A stretch of 40,704 nucleotides of DNA, taken from NCBI GenBank assembly GCA_012520575.1, contig JAAYOB010000015.1:1-40704 (forward strand), given 5' to 3'. Shown here piece by piece: positions 32,289-40,424 of this stretch (the stretch's first letter is position 1; each line of letters starts with the position of its first letter). A program made the translations under genes and the position numbers. The DNA comes from Candidatus Stramentimicrobium fermentans (GTDB taxonomy: Bacteria > Atribacterota > Phoenicimicrobiia > Phoenicimicrobiales > Stramentimicrobiaceae). The notes below the pieces were generated by a model. The model had not been told where the DNA came from and did not search any database. It saw only the letters and a program-made list of their open reading frames with translations.

Positions 32289-33263
32289 ATGATCTTAGCA
32301 GACAAAATCATTGAACTACGCAAGCGAAACAATTGGTCACAGGAGGAACTGGCTGAGCAACTTGGAGTAAGCAGGCAGGCAATTTCTAAATGGGAAAGTG
32401 CACAGAGTACGCCTGACCTGGAACGAATTATTGCAATGAGCAGGCTCTTTGGAGTCAGTACAGACTATCTTGTAAAGGATGAGATCGAATCTAAAATCAT
32501 CCAAGGAGAGGTAGAAGAATCCGGAAGTCCCCTTCGTAGGTTAAGCATGGAAGAAGCAAATGCATTTCTCAATGCCAAATTACAAAGTGCAAAACAGATT
32601 GCTTTTGGGGTTTGGCTCTGTATCATGGCGGCTATTCCACTGGTTTTATCTGAAATTTGGAATAAACAGTCTTTTGCCGAGCCACTTGGCTTCATCATTG
32701 CTGCACTCATTGTTGCAGGTGCGGTCGCTCTTTTTCTCTTAAACGGATTCAAGCTCAAAGCTTTTAAATGGATGGAGAAAGAGCCATTTGAAACAGCATA
32801 TGGTGTAGATGGCATGGTCAAAGAACGACTTCAGAGTTTTATGCCAAAGTTCGTTATACACATTGTCATTGGTGTTGTACTTTGCATTGTTGCACTGGCC
32901 ACTTTTGTAGCCTCGGATTTTTTGCCGCAAATCATCCGGATTGAAAGAAATGCCGTTGTTGCCGTTGGCTTGGCAATCATAGCGATTGCTGTTTATCTCT
33001 TTGTTAGTGCAGGCATTATTCGAGGAGCTTTTTCCGGGTTGTTACAGGAAGATGATTATCGTCCTGACAAGAAGGTGTTGGGTAAAAAGATTGAACCGAT
33101 CGTGGGTATCTATTGGCTTGCTGTGACTGCTATTTACTTGGCTTACAGTTTCATCACGATGGAATGGCACCGGAGCTGGATTATTTGGCCAGTGTCGGGA
33201 GTACTTTGCGGTGTTTTGTATATCATCCTGGAGTTGATTTACGGAAAAAAAATAAATAAGTAG
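32289..33263 (+). CDS. XRE-family regulator fused to membrane segments
   Basis: Residues 5-60 are a Cro/CI-type helix-turn-helix: [39 protein letters not shown] and [13 protein letters not shown]. The rest (about residues 95-320) holds five to six hydrophobic helices ([91 protein letters not shown] and a final one). This layout is frequent in clostridia, and function is usually unknown; a sensor for membrane stress or a ligand in the envelope is a fair guess. GAGGAGGAAATT before ATG 32289 is a strong ribosome site. No obvious target genes adjoin it. Confidence 0.9.
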   Translation: MILADKIIELRKRNNWSQEELAEQLGVSRQAISKWESAQSTPDLERIIAMSRLFGVSTDYLVKDEIESKIIQGEVEESGSPLRRLSMEEANAFLNAKLQSAKQIAFGVWLCIMAAIPLVLSEIWNKQSFAEPLGFIIAALIVAGAVALFLLNGFKLKAFKWMEKEPFETAYGVDGMVKERLQSFMPKFVIHIVIGVVLCIVALATFVASDFLPQIIRIERNAVVAVGLAIIAIAVYLFVSAGIIRGAFSGLLQEDDYRPDKKVLGKKIEPIVGIYWLAVTAIYLAYSFITMEWHRSWIIWPVSGVLCGVLYIILELIYGKKINK

Positions 33264-33769
33264 ATAATACAAATCATTGGAAAAGGCTCAGAAAGTTTTC
33301 TGAAATTAGTGTAATTTTGAAATACCGTCAGAGAGATAAAATGCCCGACTGTCATCAGGCAGCCGGACATTTTTATGCCTATATCAGGCTTTTATTTCGG
33401 ATACGTTCTTGAAGGTCACGCGGATGCCATCTTTCTAGTAAATGGTTGGTAGTCTGTTAGCGTCCGGAAAAGTAGCGGGTCAAATTCTGAGAGAAACTCA
33501 TCCTGTTTGCTGAGCTTTTTCAGGTATACCGTCTCGTTTGTCCTTACCGAATATGATGATTGACTTGTCCGGAGGTTGATTGAAAGGGCCACCGTCTACG
33601 AGGACAAGTTTACTATGGAATTTAAGTCTAAATTGACAGTGGTATAAATGAAATAGATGAATAGTAATCAGAACACTCTGCACAATTGTAAGGTAAGATC
33701 ATTTGTGACACTTAGTTACTATAATGCTATAATATAGAGACAAATCGGAATTTTATGAGGAGAAGAACA
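33264..33769. other. Largely decayed stretch between the XRE and nitroreductase genes
   Basis: Besides the recombinase remnant, nothing intact is seen. Around 33340-33372 a GC-rich inverted-repeat-like segment (GCCCGACTG ... CAGGCAGCCGG) is followed by ATTTTTA and may be a poor terminator of the XRE gene. Confidence 0.45.
33384..33540 (-). pseudogene. C-terminal remnant of a serine site-specific recombinase
   Basis: On the minus strand one frame reads YLKKLSKQDEFLSEFDPLLF followed by RTLTDYQ and a stop, and the neighbouring frame continues VTFKNVSEIKA and a stop at 33384. This is the ending of large serine recombinases, where a LxxFDxxLxxxLVDxVTV helix is followed by a VTFKNGxEI strand. The short match and the frameshift show decay. 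The upstream minus-strand frame near 33545-33640 (LVLVDGGPFNQPPDKSII) is open but not a recognisable recombinase part. Confidence 0.6.
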
Positions 33770-34291
33770 ATGAATGAAATCATTAACAATATCGTTACAA
33801 GACGAAGCTGCAAATCTTTCCGCTCAGATATGCTTCCCTATGAAACCATTGATAAGATAGTTGAGGCAGGACTATATGCAGCAAGTGGTATGGGAAAACA
33901 ATCGCCAATTATTCTCGTGGTCACGAATAAAGGAATACGGGATAAATTATCCCAACTTAACGCAAAATATGATCTGAGGAACAGACCTGACCCGTTCTAT
34001 AACGCACCGGTTGTTTTGTCGGTATTAGCTCCCGAAAGTATACCGACAGCAATATATGACGGCAGTTTAGTAATCGGAAATATGATGCTTGCCGCACATT
34101 CGCTGGATATTGGAAGTTGTTGGATTCATCGTGCAAAAGAAGTCTTTCAAGATGAGGAAGGGAAAAAGTTGTTGGATGATCTGGGAATAACCGGAGAATA
34201 TGAAGGAATTGGAAATTGCGTTATTGGATTTCCTGAAAGGACAAACAGTACAATCATACCTCGAAGAGATAATAGGGTATATAAAATTTGA
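33770..34291 (+). CDS. Nitroreductase-family flavoprotein
   Basis: FMN-dependent NAD(P)H oxidoreductase of the nitroreductase family. TRRSCKSFRSDMLPYETIDK, IVEAGLYAASGMGKQSPIIL, FYNAPVVLSVLAPES, DGSLVIGNMMLAAHSLDIGS (FMN-contact helix) and the late IGFPERTNSTI-type loop define the family. At 173 aa it is complete. An in-frame ATG at 33755 overlaps the GAGGAGAAG ribosome site, so ATG 33770 is the likely start. The last four bases overlap the next gene, so the two proteins are made together. Substrate is not predictable; quinones or nitro compounds are usual test substrates. Confidence 0.92.
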   Translation: MNEIINNIVTRRSCKSFRSDMLPYETIDKIVEAGLYAASGMGKQSPIILVVTNKGIRDKLSQLNAKYDLRNRPDPFYNAPVVLSVLAPESIPTAIYDGSLVIGNMMLAAHSLDIGSCWIHRAKEVFQDEEGKKLLDDLGITGEYEGIGNCVIGFPERTNSTIIPRRDNRVYKI

Positions 34292-35232
34292 CAAAGAAAA
34301 TAGTTGGTAAAGTTTTACGCGGCATTCGAATAATCCTTCTCGTGTTTCTGTTGGCACTGTTCATCTACAACAGAGTAATGCTCATAAAAGAAAAACCCTT
34401 ACATGAACCGCTGGGACAGATGGTCGAGGTGGACGGTTACAATATGAATGTCTACACCGAGGGCGAGGGAGAACGCACACTTGTGTTCATGGCAGGTTCG
34501 GCGATAGTGTCACCGATATTTGAGTATAAGCCACTTTACAGTCTACTTAGTAATGATTATAAGATCGTTGTTATTGAAAAATTCGGCTATGGTTTCAGTG
34601 ATGTGATAGACGATGAAAGATCATTTGATACCATAATAAGGCAGGACAGAGAGGCCCTTTCCAAGGCAGGTATAGACGGGCCCTTCATTCTTTGTCCTCA
34701 CTCCATGTCGGGAATTGAAGCCATACTCTGGGCACAGACTTATCCCGATGAAGTCGAAGCAATTGTAGGACTTGATATGGCTGTGCCAAGTACCTACAGT
34801 GAGAAAGATTTTAGCTGGAAAAAAGATCTGCTTGTAAATTTCCTTGCTGTCGGGCGTGAAATCGGATTTATCAGATTGTTTTTTACCGATAATGTTTTGT
34901 CGGATACCCTTGCCAAAAATGAAAAGGCTATATACCTAGCCCTTGCCAGCTCAAAATTCTGCAATAAAAATGTTCGTAATGAAGGAAAACATATCTTAGG
35001 AGCCACAGATATGATAAAGAGTAAAACCAAACCGGATGTGCCTATGCTCATGTTTATTTCGGACGGTTCGGGAACAGGCGGAGAAAGCTGGATCGATGCA
35101 CTGAAAGACTATGCTTCTGATCTGACAGATGCTCAAACGGTCGATCTTGACTGTGGACATAATGTATATGAAATCAGACAAGAGCAAATAAACAAGGATA
35201 TGAGAAACTTTATTGAGAACCTGAACAGGTAA
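34288..35232 (+). CDS. Membrane-anchored alpha/beta hydrolase
   Basis: Serine hydrolase of the alpha/beta-hydrolase fold. The N-terminal hydrophobic segment IILLVFLLALFIYN is a membrane anchor or signal. The core is TLVFMAGSAIVSPIFEYKPL, YKIVVIEKFGYGFSDV and the nucleophile elbow LCPHSMSGIEAIL, a variant of GHSxG in which a Pro replaces the first Gly. The acid is probably in MLMFISDGSGTG, and the His is in VDLDCGHNVY. The TTG start at 34288 overlaps the nitroreductase stop by four bases (TTGA), so translation is coupled. At 314 aa its size is normal. The substrate is unknown. Confidence 0.9.
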   Translation: MTKKIVGKVLRGIRIILLVFLLALFIYNRVMLIKEKPLHEPLGQMVEVDGYNMNVYTEGEGERTLVFMAGSAIVSPIFEYKPLYSLLSNDYKIVVIEKFGYGFSDVIDDERSFDTIIRQDREALSKAGIDGPFILCPHSMSGIEAILWAQTYPDEVEAIVGLDMAVPSTYSEKDFSWKKDLLVNFLAVGREIGFIRLFFTDNVLSDTLAKNEKAIYLALASSKFCNKNVRNEGKHILGATDMIKSKTKPDVPMLMFISDGSGTGGESWIDALKDYASDLTDAQTVDLDCGHNVYEIRQEQINKDMRNFIENLNR

Positions 35233-35393
35233 ATGCCGGTTTGCAGGGTTACACATCGTACACGCAGCAGATGAATTTTCCATTACCGATCTGATAGTTA
35301 TAGAAGGATTATTATCATTTGATACATCAGGACAGATATAATTGTAAAGAAGACTGTGTTTCCACCGATTATTGGGGGTAGCTTGCACTGAAG

Positions 35394-36404
35394 TTACCGG
35401 ATTAACAATTCCCTGCGGTCTGATTTTATCATGCGTGAATGCTTCCGGGGTTTGTCAGGCTTTCTTGGTGTTAATTTTGCAGGTATGTTGGTAAAAACGG
35501 GTTGCTTGTTTCCAATATGCTGTCCGGTGCAGGGATCGGTACCATGATCCGAAACAACATAAATATTGTGATCTGACTGCAAAAGCACTTTTAGAACGGT
35601 AGTATCCACCTTGTGCAAAAAGGCATGCTTTTCTTCGGGGTTTTTGCGATGGGCTGCTTCGTCAGCACCGTTGATATGCAGCAACACAAAGGGGTATGTT
35701 TTTGCTGCACAGAGCGCCGTTCTCGTTTTTTTGAGTAAATCGGTATCAACATCTCCTGTAGCACCCGGCACCGGAATCGGGGTCATATCCAAAAGTCTGG
35801 CAATGCCTCTTATAATGGGTGTCCCGCATATCACGGCAGCCTTGTGTGAAAACGGTACCATTTTTACAGGAACAGACTGTCCCCAAGGGATCAGGCAGCG
35901 ATCCTCCATAAGGTGAGAGTGAAAAACACGACTTACTATGCTGCATCCCTTTGGACATAGATTTCGGGCTCTTTGACCACCGCACACATAGGGAGGATAC
36001 GTAACTATGTCGGAAATAAAGTTTGCCATGCCGGGAAAGACAAGAAGGCTTTTGTATTGCTCCAGATGATAATAATGACAGCCCTCGATATCAGGAAGTG
36101 TTTCAGGTGCGGATATGGGAACATCGCAACATCCCTGTCCATCCAGAGAAAACCAGCTTCCGCGAAGAATTAAATCATTTTTATTCACCGGAATCCCATT
36201 ACCGAATGCTTCGGCGTATCCTCGCAAATGGTCAGGGATTCTTTTTGTACCCAAGAGCCGCAGAATACACCCGAGGCTTTCCGGTTCTTGCCCCTGCGTG
36301 GTATCAACATGACGGAGGAAACGCATAGATGAAATACTTGGATAATCACCGGCACAGAAATACGGGTCTGTCATACCGTCAATAATGCACAGTATTTTAC
36401 TCAT
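35394..36404 (-). CDS. Phosphoglycerate-mutase-like metalloenzyme of the cobalamin operon
   Basis: Alkaline-phosphatase-superfamily protein near the archaeal-type cofactor-independent phosphoglycerate mutase. It shows CIIDGMTDPYF (metal Asp), PESLGCILRLLGTK, RGYAEAFGNGIPVNKNDLIL (the family's EAxGxGI...D segment), HINGADEAAHRKN and YVVSDHGTD (metal residues). It begins with ATG 36404, one base after the cobO stop; an in-frame ATG at 36473 would start inside cobO. Being last in a cobalamin operon, it could be the enzyme that removes phosphate from alpha-ribazole phosphate or adenosylcobalamin phosphate, since no CobC or CobZ gene is in view. That role is inference; glycolysis is the alternative. 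It ends in a basic tail rich in Lys/Arg. Confidence 0.75.
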   Translation of the reverse strand: MSKILCIIDGMTDPYFCAGDYPSISSMRFLRHVDTTQGQEPESLGCILRLLGTKRIPDHLRGYAEAFGNGIPVNKNDLILRGSWFSLDGQGCCDVPISAPETLPDIEGCHYYHLEQYKSLLVFPGMANFISDIVTYPPYVCGGQRARNLCPKGCSIVSRVFHSHLMEDRCLIPWGQSVPVKMVPFSHKAAVICGTPIIRGIARLLDMTPIPVPGATGDVDTDLLKKTRTALCAAKTYPFVLLHINGADEAAHRKNPEEKHAFLHKVDTTVLKVLLQSDHNIYVVSDHGTDPCTGQHIGNKQPVFTNIPAKLTPRKPDKPRKHSRMIKSDRRELLIR

Positions 36405-36405
36405 A

Positions 36406-36924
36406 TCAGAATTCAATTCCTTCTCTTGCGGCAATGCCGCAGTCATGGGGGTGTTTAATTTTTCGCATTTCACTCACATAGTCAGCGAGAACCAGCAATT
36501 CTTCCGATGGATTCCTCCCGGTAAGGACTACTTCCAAGCCTTTTGGTTTACTACGCAGGAAATCCAAAACTACAGTCTCTGTAATCGTACCGTGGTTACA
36601 GGCAGAAATAATTTCATCCAGTACTAACAGGTCAGCATCCCTTGCCAACGCGATCACATCCGCAAGAAACTTGGTATAGTCTTCGCTGACTTTTGCCTTT
36701 TGGAGATCATCCATTCTCTTCCAAAATCCCCGGACGGTTTTACAATGGACAGTCCGGATATTTGCTATAGTTTGAAGAATGCTGATTTCCGAAGAATCTC
36801 CGTCTTTAAAAAACTGAGTAAATACAACTTTTTTCCCGGCGCCGGCAGCTCGAACCGCCAACCCGGTAGCTGCAGTTGTCTTTCCTTTACCGTTACCACA
36901 GTAAATATGAATCAATCCGGGCAT
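36406..36924 (-). CDS. cobO: Corrinoid adenosyltransferase CobO/BtuR/CobA type
   Basis: Transfers the 5'-deoxyadenosyl group from ATP to cob(I)yrinic acid diamide or other corrinoids. The P-loop GNGKGKTTAATGLAVRAAG, KVVFTQFFKDG, the acidic ADLLVLDEI and EVVLTGRNPSEEL are family marks, and the C-terminus AAREGIEF matches the family's RxGIEY ending. It has 172 aa, a usual size. The ribosome site GGGAGG overlaps the last codons of cobQ and lies eight bases before ATG 36924. It is adjacent to cobQ and the mutase-like gene, all in one operon. Confidence 0.95.
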   Translation of the reverse strand: MPGLIHIYCGNGKGKTTAATGLAVRAAGAGKKVVFTQFFKDGDSSEISILQTIANIRTVHCKTVRGFWKRMDDLQKAKVSEDYTKFLADVIALARDADLLVLDEIISACNHGTITETVVLDFLRSKPKGLEVVLTGRNPSEELLVLADYVSEMRKIKHPHDCGIAAREGIEF

Positions 36925-36925
36925 C

Positions 36926-38389
36926 TTATACCTCCCGATTCAGGATGCGATAAACAAAATCCATATCCAGTCCATTTTGCACAGCATCTGCCAATAAGTC
37001 ATATTGGCGTTCTTTGTATTCATCGATATTAAAGGTCTCCAGAGCATCAGAGTCGAGCCCTTTTTGGTTACAAATTGCTTTCAAAATCGTGTCACTGATG
37101 TCGGGAGCGTCGAATACACCATGAATATAACTTCCATATACATTACCTATTCCCGCAAGCGCAGGCATCGCTTCTTCACTGCGGCCTATGTGGATTTCAT
37201 ATCCCGAATAGGACTTTTCGTTTAATCCGGACAGTATACCGCTGATGCTGGCAAATACACCTGTCGTCTGAGTCTGCACTTTCTCACCAAGGAAAATCGT
37301 ATCCATTTCTAAAAGGCCCATGCCGGGAATATCTGTGATACCTGCTGCTTCGACCTGTCCGGGGTCGGAAATCTTTCTGCCGAGCATCTGGTAGCCGCCA
37401 CACACGCCAAATACCAGAGTCCCGGCAGCAGCAGCTTTTTGAATTGCAGCCTCCAAGCCGCACTGACGAAGCCATTTCAAGTCGGCAATTGTGCTTTTTG
37501 TACCGGGGAGGATAATCATGTCCGGTTGATGTAAATCACCGACATTATCTACATAACGCAGCGAAACATTACCATATCGCTCAAAAGGGCTAAAATCCGT
37601 AAAGTTGGAAATATGAGGCAAACGGATGACTGTAATATCAATGAGCTTGCGCTCGGTTGATTTATCAAAGCGTTCAGTCAAACTATCCTCATCATCAATG
37701 TCCACATGGATGTAAGGAATGACGCCTGCCACGGGAATGCCACATAATTCCTCAAGAGTTTTTAAACCGGGCTCCAGAATGGCTCGGTCACCACGGAACT
37801 TATTCACGATCGTTCCCTTGATGCGGTCGCGTTCATCCTGTTCCAAAAGTACGATTGTTCCATAGAGCTGCGCAAAGACCCCTCCACGGTCAATATCACC
37901 TACCAGAAGCACCGGAGCATCCACCAGCTTGGCGAGTCCCATATTAACAAAATCTTCCTGCTTCAGATTAATCTCTGCAGGACTTCCCGCACCTTCAATC
38001 ACAACAATGTCGTATTCAGATGCCAGGCTGTTGTAGGCCTCCAGTACAGTAGGGATGTACTCCCGTTTTCTGCGATAGTATTCCATGGCTGTCATGTTGC
38101 CCCGGGCCCGGCCGTTGACAATAATCTGACTGCCCACATCCGTTGTGGGTTTGAGTAAAACAGGGTTCATGCGTGTGTCCGGTGCGATACCGGCTGCTTC
38201 TGCCTGTACTACCTGCGCACGTCCCATCTCGCCGCCTGCTTTGGTAATAAAGGAGTTCAGCGTCATGTTCTGACTCTTAAACGGAGCGACACGATATCCG
38301 TCCTGCTTGAATATTCTGCACAGACCTGTTGCCAGCAGACTTTTCCCCGCATTGGACATCGTTCCTTGAATCATAATATTTTTTGCCAT
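36926..38389 (-). CDS. cobQ: Cobyric acid synthase
   Basis: Amidates four carboxylates (b, d, e, g) of adenosylcobyrinic a,c-diamide using glutamine and ATP. The N-terminal ATPase part starts IMIQGTMSNAGKSLLATGLC, with APFKSQNMTLNSFIT and VVIEGAGSPAEINL. LLVGDIDRGGVFAQLYGT and IIVNKFRGD-like TIVNKFRGDRA follow. The amidotransferase part has the cysteine in LVFGVCGGYQMLG and the His/Asp region GSYIHGVFD, with the YEIHIGRSE motif. With ATG 38389 and AAAGGGG just upstream, the length is 487 aa, as expected. An upstream in-frame ATG (38407) overlaps the end of cobD. It is an operon member, overlapping or nearly touching both neighbours. Confidence 0.97.
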   Translation of the reverse strand: MAKNIMIQGTMSNAGKSLLATGLCRIFKQDGYRVAPFKSQNMTLNSFITKAGGEMGRAQVVQAEAAGIAPDTRMNPVLLKPTTDVGSQIIVNGRARGNMTAMEYYRRKREYIPTVLEAYNSLASEYDIVVIEGAGSPAEINLKQEDFVNMGLAKLVDAPVLLVGDIDRGGVFAQLYGTIVLLEQDERDRIKGTIVNKFRGDRAILEPGLKTLEELCGIPVAGVIPYIHVDIDDEDSLTERFDKSTERKLIDITVIRLPHISNFTDFSPFERYGNVSLRYVDNVGDLHQPDMIILPGTKSTIADLKWLRQCGLEAAIQKAAAAGTLVFGVCGGYQMLGRKISDPGQVEAAGITDIPGMGLLEMDTIFLGEKVQTQTTGVFASISGILSGLNEKSYSGYEIHIGRSEEAMPALAGIGNVYGSYIHGVFDAPDISDTILKAICNQKGLDSDALETFNIDEYKERQYDLLADAVQNGLDMDFVYRILNREV

Positions 38390-38391
38390 AA

Positions 38392-39444
38392 TTACCCCTT
38401 TCCGCATACCAGTTTAATGGCAGAGATCAGTTGTTCATTTTGCTCATGCAGCCGTACCGCAATGCGATACCAACCGGAGCTTAATCCGTGATAATTGTCG
38501 CAATTGCGAATTGCGATACCGTGTTTTTTCAGCGCTTTATGCAATCCTGCATTGCCACAGAACAATAGGTAATTTGCCTGGGAGGGGCAAACCCAAAAGC
38601 CAAGCGCCTCCAATTCGTCTTTCAGCCAGCGACGCTCTACCGGGATTATTGCTTTAGTTTTTATTAAAAACTGTTTTTCATGTAATGCTGCCACACCGGC
38701 CGCCTGCGCCAATACGGATACATTCCATGGTTGCACCATTTTGGACATCTCCGTAAGTAATTCTCTGTCGGAACACAAGCAATATCCTAAACGCACACCG
38801 GCCATTCCATAACTCTTTGTAAAAGCTTTCAAGATGAATAATTGCGGGTGATCTGTCAGGAATTCTTTCATACTGATTCCTTGATCTGACAGATCCAGAA
38901 AGCACTCATCTAAAAACAGACGAATATTGTGTTGGTGGCAGAAATCCAATATTATTTCAAGTGTACAGGATGGAATCAATCTTCCGGTAGGGTTATTAGG
39001 ATTGCATAGAAATATTGCTTCGGGCTTCTGTGCTGTCATAAGCTTCAGGAACCCATCATCTAAGTCGAAGTCGTTTTCTTGCCGCAGGACATATCGATTC
39101 ACCTGACAGCCGACTCGTTCAAGTCCAAGTGCATACTCTGAAAATGTCGGAGCCAATTCAACGGCACATTCTGGTTTGGCAGCCTCGCAATATGCATAGA
39201 TCAATTCCGTTGCGCCATTTCCGCAAAGGATATACTCCTTCGGTACATTTTCAAAAGCAGCGATGGTATGCACCAACTCCCGGCAATAGGGATCGGGGTA
39301 ATGGTGCACTTTGGATAATACTCTGTTCATTGCAGCCAAAACCCCTTTAGGAGTGCCAAAAGGATTGGTGTTGGCTGAATAGTCAAGTATTATTCTTTCT
39401 TCGTAAATATCCCCTCCATGAGGGTTCTTTCTTCGGTAAAGCAA
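38392..39444 (-). CDS. cobD: L-threonine-O-3-phosphate decarboxylase (CobD/CobC type)
   Basis: PLP enzyme of the aminotransferase class I/II fold that makes (R)-1-amino-2-propanol phosphate for the cobalamin side chain. The N-terminus HGGDIYEERIILDYSANTNP is a CobD hallmark. LCGNGATELIYAY, CNPNNPTG, LFLDECFLDL and the PLP lysine K210 in LKAFTKSYGMAGVRLGY follow, with a C-terminal Arg in WYRIAVR. The TTG start at 39444 has AAAGGAG six bases upstream. The longer in-frame reading to 39531 would run into cbiB. The resulting 350 aa suits the family. HisC is the main alternative by fold, but the setting between cbiB and cobQ and the HGGD opening favour CobD. Confidence 0.92.
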   Translation of the reverse strand: MLYRRKNPHGGDIYEERIILDYSANTNPFGTPKGVLAAMNRVLSKVHHYPDPYCRELVHTIAAFENVPKEYILCGNGATELIYAYCEAAKPECAVELAPTFSEYALGLERVGCQVNRYVLRQENDFDLDDGFLKLMTAQKPEAIFLCNPNNPTGRLIPSCTLEIILDFCHQHNIRLFLDECFLDLSDQGISMKEFLTDHPQLFILKAFTKSYGMAGVRLGYCLCSDRELLTEMSKMVQPWNVSVLAQAAGVAALHEKQFLIKTKAIIPVERRWLKDELEALGFWVCPSQANYLLFCGNAGLHKALKKHGIAIRNCDNYHGLSSGWYRIAVRLHEQNEQLISAIKLVCGKG

Positions 39445-39455
39445 TAGTTTCTCCT

Positions 39456-40424
39456 TTAGAGTATAAAAAGCAGTTTGACCACGCAGACGAGCAGTAATGT
39501 GAGTAGGGCAGTTACATACGACAGACAGCAAGCTCGCGGGATATCCTCGTGTTCAATTTCTCGCAGCGCATCACCAATGTGTTGTTTTTTGTGGAGCACA
39601 CCATGGTACCGGACATCTCCAGCCAATTGCAGTCCCAAAAGGCCTGCACAAACGGATTCTGTCTGGGCAGAATTGGGACTGTCATGATTGAAGCGGTCTC
39701 GGCAAAAAATCTTCCATCCGTTTTTTACATTCAAACGCAGGAGCCAACCGGCCGCAAGCATCAGCAATGCGGAAATTCGTGCGGGAATAAAATTCACAGC
39801 ATCGTCCGCCTTTGCCGGAACCAATCCGATGTTTTTATATGGGGGTTCCACATATCCAAGCATGGAATCCATAGTATTCACCGCTTTATAAAAGAAACCG
39901 AGCGGCGCACCGCCGATTGCCAGAAAAATGAGAGGTGCAACAATGCCGTCAGAAGTGTTTTCTGCAACGGTTTCCACTGTGGCACGGGTAATTCCCGCAC
40001 TATCCAGTTCAGCGGTATCTCTGCCGACAATCATGGATACAGCATGTCTGGATCCGTTGATATCGCCGTTTTCCAGCTCATGATAGACTTTCATGCTTTC
40101 GTCTCGGAGCGATTTTGTCGCAAGAATCTGCCAGCACATAATACTTTCAACGATCAAACACAGCCAGGGGCTGATATTATGGCAGAGCCAAAGCAAAAAT
40201 GCCGGAATCAGTGTAGAAGCCAGAATAACTGAAAACCACAGGACCGCTCCGGCGAGTTTCTCTGCGAAGGCCGTCTTGGGGAGTGCCTCTCGGAGTCCAT
40301 GGCCCAGTGAATCGGTCAGCTTTCCAATCCAAATCACAGGGTGTGGAAATCCATGAGGATCTCCAACGATCAAATCAATTCCAAAACCTATTACCAACGT
40401 AAGTGCGGACGACCATTTCATCAT
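39456..40424 (-). CDS. cbiB: Adenosylcobinamide-phosphate synthase CbiB/CobD membrane protein
   Basis: Inner-membrane enzyme that joins aminopropanol phosphate to adenosylcobyric acid. The opening FGIDLIVGDPHGFPHPVIWIG is diagnostic. MIVGRDTAELDSAGITRATV, ETVAENTSDGIVAPLIFLAI and YKAVNTMDSMLGY follow. ADDAVNFIPARISALLML and CAGLLGLQLAG are the late motifs. There are several membrane helices, and 322 aa is the family size. ATG 40424 overlaps the stop of cbiT by four bases (ATGA), so the two are translationally coupled. It is followed after 11 bases by cobD, whose product makes the aminopropanol phosphate used here. Confidence 0.96.
   Translation of the reverse strand: MMKWSSALTLVIGFGIDLIVGDPHGFPHPVIWIGKLTDSLGHGLREALPKTAFAEKLAGAVLWFSVILASTLIPAFLLWLCHNISPWLCLIVESIMCWQILATKSLRDESMKVYHELENGDINGSRHAVSMIVGRDTAELDSAGITRATVETVAENTSDGIVAPLIFLAIGGAPLGFFYKAVNTMDSMLGYVEPPYKNIGLVPAKADDAVNFIPARISALLMLAAGWLLRLNVKNGWKIFCRDRFNHDSPNSAQTESVCAGLLGLQLAGDVRYHGVLHKKQHIGDALREIEHEDIPRACCLSYVTALLTLLLVCVVKLLFIL

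Noticed and set aside
36405..36473. Upstream start of the mutase-like protein inside cobO
   Set aside because: It would place 23 residues inside cobO; the internal ATG at 36404 starts right at the conserved CIIDG segment.
39445..39531. Upstream start of cobD inside cbiB
   Set aside because: The extra 29 residues overlap cbiB, and a good ribosome site marks TTG 39444.
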